Source of the DNA: Mycolicibacterium novocastrense
GTDB lineage: Bacteria > Actinomycetota > Actinomycetes > Mycobacteriales > Mycobacteriaceae
Reading direction: 5' to 3'
Assembly: GCF_001570485.1 (NCBI RefSeq)
Contig: NZ_BCTA01000070.1
Location: 1 to 64,000, forward strand
Length of the DNA stretch: 64,000 nucleotides
Within the stretch, counting starts at the first letter, position 1; each line of letters begins with the position of its first letter. A program made the translations under genes and the position numbers. The notes under the pieces were generated by a model. That model was not told the DNA's origin. It did not search any database and saw only the letters and a list, made by a program, of their open reading frames with translations. Positions 9,216 to 17,557 of this stretch are shown here, in pieces.

Positions 9216-10859
9216 TTGGCTATCGGCGAGCTGAGCGCGCACGAAGCGGAACGCGTGGTGTGGGACGTGATCGTGGTGGGCACCGGTATGGGCGGCGGAA
9301 CCCTGGGCTACTCGCTCGCCCGCTCCGGGCGCAAGGTGCTGTTCGTCGAAAAGGGACGATCGACACTGCCCGACGCGCCGGACACCATTCGTTCCTCGTG
9401 GCCGGAAGTGGCCGAGCCGCGGGCGGGTCGATCAATCGAGACGTATTACGCCGCCCTGGCGCGCGCCGGGCGGTCCACCGACCAGATCGAGGACATCAGC
9501 GGACGCCGCACGAAAATGTTCGTGCCCTTCCTGGGCAGCGGGACCGGTGGTTCATCGTCGCTCTACGGCATGGTCTGCGAACGTTTTTTCGAGCGGGATT
9601 TCACACCCCGGCAAGACTTCCGCGACCCCGGCGAATCCACAGTGCCCGAAGCCTGGCCGATCACCTACGGGGAGATGCGACCCTGGTATACCGCGGCTGA
9701 AGAACTGATGGGCGTCCGCGGCCAGCGCGATCCGCTGCGGCCGGAGACAGCCGACGAGCACCTGCCGGCGGCGCCGCCGTTTTCGACCGACAACCAGCCG
9801 CTGGTCGACTATCTGACCGGCCGCGGTTTACACCCCTACCACCTGCCAATGGCCTGCGATTACACCGACGAATGTGCGACCTGTCAGGGCTATCTCTGTC
9901 AAAGGTCGTGCAAGAACGATGCCGGCCGCAATTGTGTACTGCCCGCCGTCACCGAGTACGGCGCGCATCTGCTGGCTGAATGCCGCGCCGTACGCCTGGA
10001 AACAGCGGGCAGTCAGGTGCGGCAGGTGATCTGCGAAGACCGCTCCGGCACAGTGGTCCTCACGGGCAAGGTCGTGGTATTGGCCGCCGGGGCGCTGGCC
10101 ACTCCGGTGTTGCTGCTCAATTCCCGCTCCGGTGATTGGCCGGGCGGGTTGGCCAACAGCTCGGATTGGGTAGGACGCAACTTGATGCGCCACCTGATGG
10201 ACATGATTGAGATCTGGCCGGAGTCTGGCAGCAGGATCACTGCCCAGAACAAGGAGATCGGGCTCAACGATTTCTACTTCTGGGAGGGACAGAAATACGG
10301 CACCATACAGTCGGCGGGCTCAGCAGAAGGCCCCATGGAGCTGATGACGAATCGCCCCGGATTGCAGGCGAAGGCGCTGCGTTTGGTGAGCCCGGCAGCA
10401 CGCCGGGTGTACGAGCGGTTCTTCAGCGGCGGCTTGGTTCTGGCGTCGATTCTCGAAGACCTGCCCTACCTGGACAACCGCGTTTCGCTCTCGGGCGAGC
10501 CCAATTCGAACGGTCGCCAGCGGATACAGATTAAGTACCGGATCCACGACAATGAATCCGCGCGCCGGGCAACGTTTCTGCGGCAATTGAAAGACCTATT
10601 CAAGCCTTTCCGCACCCTCGTACTCCCCGTCGCGAAAAGCAATACGACCGTCGGCCATGTGTCCGGCACGTGCCGCTTCGGCACCGATCCCAAGTCCAGT
10701 GTGCTCGACCCGCAGAACAAGGCTCACGGGGTGGACAACCTCTATGTGGTCGATAGCTCGTTCTTCCCGTCGAGCACCGGATTGAATCCAAGCCTCACAG
10801 TTGCCGCCAACGCCCTGCGGGTGGCCGCCCACGTCGATCAGGCGCATTTCACGAGCTGA
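9216..10859 (+). CDS. GMC-family FAD oxidoreductase, copy 2
   Basis: A 547-residue paralogue of the enzyme at 415-2052, near-identical over long stretches in both sequence and architecture. The FAD motif VVGTGMGGG, the Cys-rich loop near 214-240 and the C-terminal GMC signature with active-site His and Asn are all present. It also starts at TTG (9216) behind GAGGAG. Substitutions are spread along the protein and both copies keep intact motifs, so both are probably functional and may act on different alcohols or at different steps. The gene converges on the Gfo/Idh/MocA dehydrogenase. The substrate is unknown. Confidence 0.85.
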   Translation: MAIGELSAHEAERVVWDVIVVGTGMGGGTLGYSLARSGRKVLFVEKGRSTLPDAPDTIRSSWPEVAEPRAGRSIETYYAALARAGRSTDQIEDISGRRTKMFVPFLGSGTGGSSSLYGMVCERFFERDFTPRQDFRDPGESTVPEAWPITYGEMRPWYTAAEELMGVRGQRDPLRPETADEHLPAAPPFSTDNQPLVDYLTGRGLHPYHLPMACDYTDECATCQGYLCQRSCKNDAGRNCVLPAVTEYGAHLLAECRAVRLETAGSQVRQVICEDRSGTVVLTGKVVVLAAGALATPVLLLNSRSGDWPGGLANSSDWVGRNLMRHLMDMIEIWPESGSRITAQNKEIGLNDFYFWEGQKYGTIQSAGSAEGPMELMTNRPGLQAKALRLVSPAARRVYERFFSGGLVLASILEDLPYLDNRVSLSGEPNSNGRQRIQIKYRIHDNESARRATFLRQLKDLFKPFRTLVLPVAKSNTTVGHVSGTCRFGTDPKSSVLDPQNKAHGVDNLYVVDSSFFPSSTGLNPSLTVAANALRVAAHVDQAHFTS

Positions 10860-10933
10860 TCGAACACGGACCTGCGACTACGCGCGATGCGGCTGACGAT
10901 GCCGAATCGAAGCGTGAGATGTGGCGAACTGAA

Positions 10934-11932
10934 TCACCGCTTGGCGGGCTCGCGGAGCGGCAGGCCCGCAGCCCGATAGATGTCATCGATGACCGCCATG
11001 TTCTCGACCGCCTCTTCCGGTGTCGTCCCCACCGGGGCACCGCGCAGTACTGCAGCGGCGAATGCGTCGAGCTGATAGTCATAAGTGGAGCGTGCCGAGA
11101 ACGGCTCTACCCGATCACCGCCGGGTGACCGAACCGTCAGTCGACGGAAAGGAGCCCGCTGACTGAGCACGGTCATCTCTCCGCGATCGCCGATCACCTT
11201 TGCGCCCGCCCGCATCAAGTCCGAAGACCACATCGAGCAGCGCACCCGCCCCGAGTGGCCACCCGCGAACTTCAACTCCGCTGTCATGGCCCGGTCCACC
11301 CGCGGATCGCGCAATTTCGCCCGCGCGGAGAGAACTTCAGCGATTGGGCCGCCGAAGGTCCGCGCCATGTCGACCGTGTAGCACCCGACGTCCATGGTCG
11401 CGCCGCCAGCAAGAGAGTAGTCATACCGGATATCCGAGAACTTGGGAAGCAACAAGCACAAGGCGACCTCAACTCGCTTCAGCTCGCCCAACTCGCCCGA
11501 GGCGATGATTTCCTGAGCTCGCGAAGTCAGCGGATGGTGGCGGTAATGAAAACCTTCCATCACAACCCGGTCCGACTTCGCGGCCAGTTCGGCCACTTCG
11601 CGGGCCTCTGCCGCGTTGGACGCGAACGGCTTCTCGCACAGCACGTGTTTGTCGGCTTCTAGTGCCGCGCGAGTCCACTTGCCGTGCAGGCCGTTTGGCA
11701 ACGGGATATACACAGCATCCAACTCGGGGTCGGCGATCAGCGACTCATAGTCATCGTGCACTCGGTCGATACCATGCTTGGCTGCGAACTCTCGAGCGCG
11801 GGCAGCATCGCGTGCCGCAACCGCGGCCACCTCGACCTCGGCGTTTTGCTGAGCAGGCTTGATCAGTGCCAGTGGTGCGATGCGTGCTGTGCCCAGGATG
11901 CCGATCCGCACCGGGCCCCCCTGTGTCGACAC
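10934..11932 (-). CDS. Gfo/Idh/MocA-family NAD(P)-dependent oxidoreductase
   Basis: A 332-residue sugar-type dehydrogenase. The N-terminal Rossmann motif GILGTARIAP (near 9-18) binds NAD(P). CEKPFASN near 95-102 carries the conserved catalytic Lys of the family, and GGATMDVGCYTVDM near 175-188 matches the C-terminal domain with its catalytic His position altered or shifted. Members interconvert hydroxyl and keto groups on sugars or cyclitols, often in deoxysugar pathways, so it may prepare or tailor the glycolipid sugar. It starts at GTG 11932. A very strong hairpin lies just upstream, between it and the sulfotransferase gene on the same strand, so the two are probably transcribed separately. 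Confidence 0.8.
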   Translation of the reverse strand: MSTQGGPVRIGILGTARIAPLALIKPAQQNAEVEVAAVAARDAARAREFAAKHGIDRVHDDYESLIADPELDAVYIPLPNGLHGKWTRAALEADKHVLCEKPFASNAAEAREVAELAAKSDRVVMEGFHYRHHPLTSRAQEIIASGELGELKRVEVALCLLLPKFSDIRYDYSLAGGATMDVGCYTVDMARTFGGPIAEVLSARAKLRDPRVDRAMTAELKFAGGHSGRVRCSMWSSDLMRAGAKVIGDRGEMTVLSQRAPFRRLTVRSPGGDRVEPFSARSTYDYQLDAFAAAVLRGAPVGTTPEEAVENMAVIDDIYRAAGLPLREPAKR

Positions 11933-11998
11933 GGACTCGATGCTAGCAGTTGAACTCCGTTGTACCGCCCGAATGCACCGGCCTGGAACACCGCGAAG

Positions 11999-12036
11999 AC
12001 CATGCAGCGACGGGTCACGACCCGTCGCTGCATGGT
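11999..12036. terminator. perfect 18-bp hairpin, probable intrinsic terminator
   Basis: The arms 11999-12016 and 12019-12036 are perfectly complementary over 18 bp with a 2-nt spacer. It lies 58 nt past the stop codon of the sulfotransferase and 66 nt before the start of the Gfo/Idh gene, both read leftward. No T-tract follows, which is common for mycobacterial hairpin terminators. It would end sulfotransferase transcripts and insulate the dehydrogenase gene. Confidence 0.7.
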
Positions 12037-12093
12037 GCGATCAGGGTCGTCGGCACCTTGCGCCGCAGGCCTTTTCAGCTATATGCCGCACTA

Positions 12094-13062
12094 TTACGCC
12101 CAAGTTCCGCGGCGCCGATGAGCGAGGGCTACCACCTCCAGGCTGAACTTGGCGATTGATGGTGGGACAAGCCGGGTCCGGCGCTGGAAGTAACGGAAGT
12201 CCTCGACGGCAGTTCGGAAGCTGTGCTCGCTTGCCCGATACGCCGCCAGGACACGATCCAGCGCGGATTCGTCCACGGGCTCGTCGCGAGCCGCCGCGCG
12301 AAGTGCGTTGAAAACCGTGGTAAACCAGTCGGTGCCGAAGAACTCTGTCACCGGGCCATCGTGTCGCTGGTTGTGCAGATCCGGTCGGAGGAACTCCTCG
12401 ATGGCAGCCTCGTCGCGGGTCGCGAGATCTACTCCCAACGCCGCCGAAATTCGCTTTATCTCCCGCCGCCAATCTTCGAGGAGGTTGGCGTACTCGACGA
12501 CGACGCGCGGCAGGCCTCGGGTATGCCTTTCGGCCAGCAGCGTGAACTTCAGCCATAAGGCACTCGCAAGCTCCGGCGTCGTGCCGTCCCGGGCGGTGAA
12601 GGACGCGATGGCCTCTTGCGGGTGGCGCACTGCTATCACGGCCGCGATGTCGAAACCCGCCTGACGCGCCGCCTCGAACCACATCTCGGAAAGCACCGAT
12701 ATCTGCAGGTCTTTGATCACGACAACCGGCGCACCGAGCAGCGAACTGAGGTAGGTCCTGATTTTGGCGATCGAGGCGGCGTTGGTCTCGACGTCCAATG
12801 CGCCCTCGGCTTGCAGACGAAATGTCGGGTCGAAGGCGGCACTCCGGTGGCGGCGGAGTATCGCATCGTTGAGGAGTAGGGAGGCGCGAGGTTCCCAGCG
12901 GCCGGTTGGGTTGTCGGAGACCGCACCGTGCAACCGGGTCGGCAGTGCGGCGCCGCACAGCGACAGCACCCGCGTGAGCGCCGACGTACCCGACCGGGGC
13001 ATGCCCACGATGAACAGAGCAACCGGACGAGCCCCGTCGCCGGGCTGCGTGGCGGCGGTCAC
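12094..13062 (-). CDS. PAPS-dependent sulfotransferase family protein
   Basis: A protein of about 322 residues with the N-terminal sulfotransferase PAPS-binding loop FIVGMPRSGTSALTRVL, near residues 15-31. A second cofactor segment, AVIAVRHPQEAIASF, lies near 130-145 and matches the 3'-phosphate-binding R/S region. Such enzymes transfer sulfate from PAPS to a hydroxyl of a sugar or lipid. The frame stays open far upstream, into the divergent papA gene, but GTG 13062 with GGAG eight bases before it gives the expected N-terminus. In this cluster it suggests a sulfated glycolipid. Sulfated GPLs and sulfolipids are known in mycobacteria, but this enzyme's acceptor is unknown. Confidence 0.78.
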   Translation of the reverse strand: MTAATQPGDGARPVALFIVGMPRSGTSALTRVLSLCGAALPTRLHGAVSDNPTGRWEPRASLLLNDAILRRHRSAAFDPTFRLQAEGALDVETNAASIAKIRTYLSSLLGAPVVVIKDLQISVLSEMWFEAARQAGFDIAAVIAVRHPQEAIASFTARDGTTPELASALWLKFTLLAERHTRGLPRVVVEYANLLEDWRREIKRISAALGVDLATRDEAAIEEFLRPDLHNQRHDGPVTEFFGTDWFTTVFNALRAAARDEPVDESALDRVLAAYRASEHSFRTAVEDFRYFQRRTRLVPPSIAKFSLEVVALAHRRRGTWA

Positions 13063-13395
13063 CCGCGCGACTCCGCTGACGATGCTGTCGACGAGTGTGA
13101 GGAAGGAGTTTTTGCGGTGCTCCCCCCGGCGGTGCACAGACGGCCCATGGCGGCAACAATATAGGGAGGCGCGGCGCTGTTGTTGCGATGTTCGATGTGT
13201 CGGGCAAACAAGCTGATGGGTGCGTCGGCGTTGCCCCGCGGGATCAGACCGCAGGCCCAGATCAGCTACTCTGAGGCGATGACTCATTACGGGGTGGAGG
13301 TCCGCGCTGTCCCACGCAGACTCGCCGCACAGGACCATGCACTCGCCCCGGATGACATAGCGGGCGAATCGTTCCGGACGGGCGGAGGCTGATCC
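13063..13395. promoter_or_regulatory. divergent intergenic region, sulfotransferase / PapA-like
   Basis: About 330 bases separate the leftward sulfotransferase from the rightward PapA-like gene. I find no credible gene. The region should carry both promoters. GGAGG at 13385-13389 is the ribosome site for the GTG at 13396. Confidence 0.45.
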
Positions 13396-14829
13396 GTGTC
13401 GGTCCGGATCCCTGCACGCGCAAAATCGAAACGCCTCGCCTCCAGTAACGATGTGCTGCCCGACAATCGAGTCGCGTTGCTGGATCAGGCCTTCTTCTCG
13501 TGGCAGCGCGCCACGGGCGAGGAGATAGCCATTCAGCTCGTATGGGTCTACGAGCATCCAATCGACTTCGATGCGGTGAAACGATTTCATTACCTTCTCG
13601 GCCGTGGCCTACTGGGACGGCGTATCGAGCGTTCGCCGCTGCCGTTCTTCCGCCATCGCTGGGTAGTCGACCGCGGACCGGCAGAGATCGACTTCGCCGA
13701 CCAGCCACGCCCACGCTCAGAACTCAGCGACTGGGCAGATGAACGCGCGCAGATTCCGACCGACCCAGAATGGGGGCCTGGCTGGCATATCGGTGTTGTT
13801 CCATTTACAGATGGGTCCACCGCGGTCAGCTTGGTTGTATCGCACTACATCGTCGACGGCCTAGGGCTCGCCCTCGCGGTGGCGGAAGCGCTCATGGGTC
13901 AGACGCGCGATCTCGGCCTGCCAGAGGCAGGATCCCGCAGGCGCTTGCGCGCGGTGCTTCACGACGCCCGAGATGCTGCGCGCGACGCAGCCGAAATCAG
14001 CCGGGCGGTTGTCGCGGGAATAAAGATGGCGCCGGGATACTGGCGAGAGCGGTGGCGAGATCGTGCGCGATCGGCGGCGTCGCAACCTGCGGCTCTTACC
14101 AGGGCTGACGAGCGCCGGGGGCGTGACGACGACGATGAGGTCGTCGTCATACCGGCGATCACCATCCACGTCGATGTCGATGACTGGGATGCCCGCGCCG
14201 ACGCTCTCGGCGGAACGCGGACCGCGATGATCGCCGGATTCGCCGTGAGACTTGCCGATCGCATGGGGCGCCGCCGCGCCAGCGACGGCGCTGTCACCCT
14301 GCAGCTGCCCATCAGCGAGAGGACCGAGGGAGATACGCGGGCGAATGCGATGGCGATTGCGCGGGTCAGCATCGACCCCACGCATGTCACGACAGATCTG
14401 CGGGACGTCCGCATCGCCGTCAAAGAGGCGCTGAGCACGCTGAGGGGGACACCAGATGTCGCGCGGCAGTTCCTATGGCTTGCCCCGTTCAGGCCCGGGT
14501 GGGCGTTGAGGCGGGCGGCTGCGGCCGCTTCGGCCGACCCCGATCTTCCGGTGTTCTGTTCCAACCTCGGAGATCATGCCTCGCTTCTGTGCCGCCTCGA
14601 TGGCACCGAAGCCGAGCACCACACCGCGCGCGCGGCCTGGCACCACACCACACGCCGGTGGCTCGAACGAACAGGTGGGGTGATGAGACTGCAGGCATGG
14701 CGTATCAGCGGTAAGACCGGCATCACTGTGGTCGCCTACCAACCGGGCACTACGAATACAAAGGCCGCTCTGCGTGAGCTGGCCATCCAAACACTGGCCG
14801 ATTTCGAGCTGTCCGGCACGATCGAATAA
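13396..14829 (+). CDS. PapA/WS-DGAT-like acyltransferase
   Basis: A 477-residue member of the condensation-domain-like acyltransferase superfamily (polyketide-associated PapA and wax ester/diacylglycerol acyltransferases). The catalytic HxxxDG motif is present as HYIVDG with His150 and Asp154. PVFCSNLGD near 385-393 fits the C-terminal channel region of the fold. It would transfer an acyl or polyketide chain to a hydroxyl of the sugar or lipid. It starts at GTG 13396 behind GGAGG. It ends 32 bp from a glycosyltransferase on the opposite strand. A degraded second copy of its C-terminus lies at 28222-28517, after the PKS. Confidence 0.8.
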   Translation: MSVRIPARAKSKRLASSNDVLPDNRVALLDQAFFSWQRATGEEIAIQLVWVYEHPIDFDAVKRFHYLLGRGLLGRRIERSPLPFFRHRWVVDRGPAEIDFADQPRPRSELSDWADERAQIPTDPEWGPGWHIGVVPFTDGSTAVSLVVSHYIVDGLGLALAVAEALMGQTRDLGLPEAGSRRRLRAVLHDARDAARDAAEISRAVVAGIKMAPGYWRERWRDRARSAASQPAALTRADERRGRDDDDEVVVIPAITIHVDVDDWDARADALGGTRTAMIAGFAVRLADRMGRRRASDGAVTLQLPISERTEGDTRANAMAIARVSIDPTHVTTDLRDVRIAVKEALSTLRGTPDVARQFLWLAPFRPGWALRRAAAAASADPDLPVFCSNLGDHASLLCRLDGTEAEHHTARAAWHHTTRRWLERTGGVMRLQAWRISGKTGITVVAYQPGTTNTKAALRELAIQTLADFELSGTIE

Positions 14830-14861
14830 CTGATTGACCGGTCGGGCAACCACTTCGGCCG

Positions 14862-16130
14862 TCAGCCGACCCGCCCCAACCGAGCGAAATTCTCGACGTG
14901 GTCGGCCGCGGACCTGACGCTTTGAGCAGGTGTGGTCATCCGGGTGGCGAATGCGGCAGCCCGCGCGACGACATCCGGAGCCAGCACCGCGCTCAGATCC
15001 TCGACCAGCGATTCTCGGGTGATCCCGGAAAAGCGCCGCGCCTTGCCCAACCCCAGGCGTGTCAATCTGACGCCCCAGAACGACTGGTCCGGCAGCGTCC
15101 AGAGGATCAGTGCGGGGACACCGGCTCGCAGTCCCGCAGCAGTCGTACCTGCCGCACCGTGGTGAACGACCGCGCGGCAGGAGGAAAAAATCGCCGCAAA
15201 ATTCACCGTGCCCACCACTTTGACATGCTCGAAAGACGGGACGTCGCTGAAGTCGCTCCAGCCGGCACCAATCAACGCCCGCTCGCCCAACTGCGCGCAC
15301 ACCCCGGCGATCATGACGACCAAGTCCGCTGGAGAATCAACCGGAATACTGCCGAACCCGAAGAAAATCGGTGGAGATCCAGATGCGATCCATTTCTCGA
15401 CATCCTCATCGGACTCCGTCGCTAGCTCCAGTGTCAGCGCCCCCACAAACGGTCGTTGCCCGTCCCACTTCGCCCACTCGGCTGCCAGCCCCGGAAAGCA
15501 AGGCTCGTCATAGGCCTGGACTTCCAGTGATCCGCGGCCGGCGATCCTCCCCGACGCTGGACCGGTCGCCTTCGGCAGGCCCAGTTCAAGCCGCTGCGCA
15601 TCATCGAGCTTCTTCGAGATCAGCCAACCCACCCACTCATCCACCGTTATCGCGAATCGACCAACCGGCGCAGGCACGAATGGCATCAGCTGACCATTGG
15701 CCCGCGCCGGGTGATAATGCAACGTCGCCAGTGGAATGTCATAGTACTCAGCGACATTGGCAGCAGGTTGCTCGAAACTCAGCCCCGTGAACAGCAGATC
15801 GGCGCCGTCCGCGAGTGACATCAGCGGCGTGCTGATCTTCTCCCAACACTCGGCAATGGGCTCCCGAACTTCGCGTACCAGCCTGACTAGATCCTGAACA
15901 TTCCAGAAACTGCGGAAGATTCGCGTCCAGAGGTCGCGGTGGACTTCCAGCCACGCTCGCGTATCCAAACCGTAAGGGACCGCATGAAGCCCAGCCGACT
16001 CGACGAAAACCACGAGGTCGGGCGGGACGGCCATCGACACATCGTGACCTCGGCGCTGCAGTTCACGGCCGACGGCGGCGCAGGGTTCGATGTCGCCACG
16101 ACTTCCGTAGCTCGCCAGCGCAAACTTCAC
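14862..16130 (-). CDS. GPL-type glycosyltransferase (UGT/GT1 family), copy 2
   Basis: A 422-residue paralogue of the glycosyltransferase at 2148-3413, with the same start (MKFALASYGSRGDIEP), the FGFGSIP segment near 255 and the donor-site block HHGAAGTTAAGLRAGVP near 346-362. One notable change is AA for the GT within the HHGG-type motif; relatives also vary there. The two copies probably add different sugars, or act on different acceptors, in one pathway. The GTG start at 16130 follows AGGA. It converges with the PapA-like gene. Confidence 0.85.
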   Translation of the reverse strand: MKFALASYGSRGDIEPCAAVGRELQRRGHDVSMAVPPDLVVFVESAGLHAVPYGLDTRAWLEVHRDLWTRIFRSFWNVQDLVRLVREVREPIAECWEKISTPLMSLADGADLLFTGLSFEQPAANVAEYYDIPLATLHYHPARANGQLMPFVPAPVGRFAITVDEWVGWLISKKLDDAQRLELGLPKATGPASGRIAGRGSLEVQAYDEPCFPGLAAEWAKWDGQRPFVGALTLELATESDEDVEKWIASGSPPIFFGFGSIPVDSPADLVVMIAGVCAQLGERALIGAGWSDFSDVPSFEHVKVVGTVNFAAIFSSCRAVVHHGAAGTTAAGLRAGVPALILWTLPDQSFWGVRLTRLGLGKARRFSGITRESLVEDLSAVLAPDVVARAAAFATRMTTPAQSVRSAADHVENFARLGRVG

Positions 16131-16510
16131 GCAGAGATCCTAGCGTTTCACTTCCGTCGCGAGTTCGGTGCAAAGAACGCAGTCAAGCGTCGGCATGGGG
16201 ATGAAGCCCAGCACCGCCCGCGAGACCGACGATCACGACACAGCAATGAGCTTGTGACGCAGGCGTTTTGAGATCACCTGACCCGCTTGGGTCCGTCGGC
16301 AACGGCCGATACCGAGGCCGTACACCATGGTGTGGTCCACACGAGAGTATTGCGACCTCAGAACTCCGAGTCAGCAAAGTTTTCCCGAACGCAGTGGATC
16401 GCAGGGGAACATATCGGTGGGGAGAAGATGCCCTTGTGTATAAAGAACATGGACGCATTGCACGTCGGTGGCGACGAGTGATAACTTCGACCTCTGGCAA
16501 AGGGGGCAGC
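16131..16510. promoter_or_regulatory. divergent intergenic region
   Basis: About 380 bases lie between the leftward glycosyltransferase and the rightward hydroxylase. A frame continuous with the hydroxylase runs through most of it, but it encodes no family-like sequence, and the strong AGGGGG site just before ATG 16511 marks the true start. I see no other gene; it most likely holds two promoters. Confidence 0.45.
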
Positions 16511-17275
16511 ATGAACGAGGTGCGTGGGTTCTTGGCGCGTACGTTCGGACGCCTGTTCATGGCCGTTTTTGGCGCGCTATACCGGCTGTACACTCGCGCA
16601 TCGCTCCTCGGTGATCACGAGTTCTTCGATAACAAGGATTTTCCGTGGGTCGGAGCCGTCGAAGCCGATTGGCGGAAGGTTCGCGCCGAACTCGATGCGC
16701 TATTGCCCTACGCGGCGGACATGCCTAACTTCCAGGATATTTCCAAGGACCAGAAGGCTCTTTCCCAGGATGACGGCTGGAAGACCTTCTTCTTCTACGC
16801 ATACGGAATAAAGGCCGCACCGAATTGCCGCCGCTGTCCGGAAACCGCCCGGCTCCTGAAGAATATTCCGGGCATGAAGACTGCTTTCTTCTCCATTCTC
16901 GCGCCGGGTAAGGAGCTGCCGCCGCATCGTGGCCCATACAAGGGAGTGCTTCGCCTGCATCTCGCGCTGCTCGTTCCCCAGCCGGCCGACCAGTGTGGCA
17001 TCCGAGTCGGATCGCAGACGCGGCACTGGCAAGAAGGTCAGGTGATGATCTTCGACGACACCTTCGAGCACGAGGCTTGGAATCGAACCGACGGCTTCCG
17101 GGTGGTTCTGTTCGTCGACCTGATGCGGCCGATGCGCTTCCCGGCTAACGTGCTCAACTCGGTGGCGACGTGGCTGATTGCACTCTCGCCCTTCGTACTC
17201 GGCAACCTCGGCAGCTACTCGCGCTGGGAAAAGCGTTTCGAGGCCGCCATCAATCAGGGGGCCGCAGCCAACTGA
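16511..17275 (+). CDS. aspartyl/asparaginyl beta-hydroxylase-family (LpxO-like) dioxygenase
   Basis: A 254-residue protein of the aspartyl/asparaginyl beta-hydroxylase family (PF05118), Fe(II)/2-oxoglutarate enzymes that include LpxO, which 2-hydroxylates lipid A acyl chains. The first iron-ligand region reads LPPHRGPYKGVLRLHLAL (near 140-157) and the distal His lies in DDTFEHEAWN (near 185-194); both fit the double-stranded beta-helix core. The N-terminus has a hydrophobic stretch (residues 5-25) and the C-terminus another (VATWLIALSPFVLG), so it may be membrane-associated. Its place in the cluster suggests hydroxylation of an acyl chain. That role is inferred from LpxO and has not been shown in mycobacteria to my knowledge. 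Confidence 0.8.
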   Translation: MNEVRGFLARTFGRLFMAVFGALYRLYTRASLLGDHEFFDNKDFPWVGAVEADWRKVRAELDALLPYAADMPNFQDISKDQKALSQDDGWKTFFFYAYGIKAAPNCRRCPETARLLKNIPGMKTAFFSILAPGKELPPHRGPYKGVLRLHLALLVPQPADQCGIRVGSQTRHWQEGQVMIFDDTFEHEAWNRTDGFRVVLFVDLMRPMRFPANVLNSVATWLIALSPFVLGNLGSYSRWEKRFEAAINQGAAAN

Positions 17276-17557
17276 CGGCGACGCCAGACGCGGTGCGGTT
17301 ACCCTTCCTGCCTGAGTGGGGCGGACGGCACAATCTCTCGTCGGCCCTCGGCGAAGCCCGCGCGTCGCATTTCAGACCAGGCGCGCAGACCGCGGCCACA
17401 GATTAGCGGCGAGGTCGTTCTCCACTCTCGACTCAAATCGTTTTCAGAGGCTGATGCCGGAAACTTGCACGGCAGATCTGTTGCAACGAGTTTGCTATAT
17501 CCTCCCGCCGATCATGCAACAATCCTCTTCGAACTACGCATCCCGAAGTGGAGGACC

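Noticed and set aside
12041..13207. 388-codon open frame overlapping the sulfotransferase
   Set aside because: It is Arg- and Pro-rich with no family motif and lies in another frame of the sulfotransferase, whose PAPS motif is clear. It is a high-GC shadow.
13063..13590. N-terminal extension of the sulfotransferase frame
   Set aside because: It runs through the divergent promoter into papA, has no sulfotransferase-like sequence, and a good GTG with GGAG exists at 13062.
15150..15185. AA in place of GT in the HHGG-type donor motif of glycosyltransferase copy 2 as inactivation
   Set aside because: The rest of the donor site is intact and this position varies in related enzymes, so loss of function is not supported.
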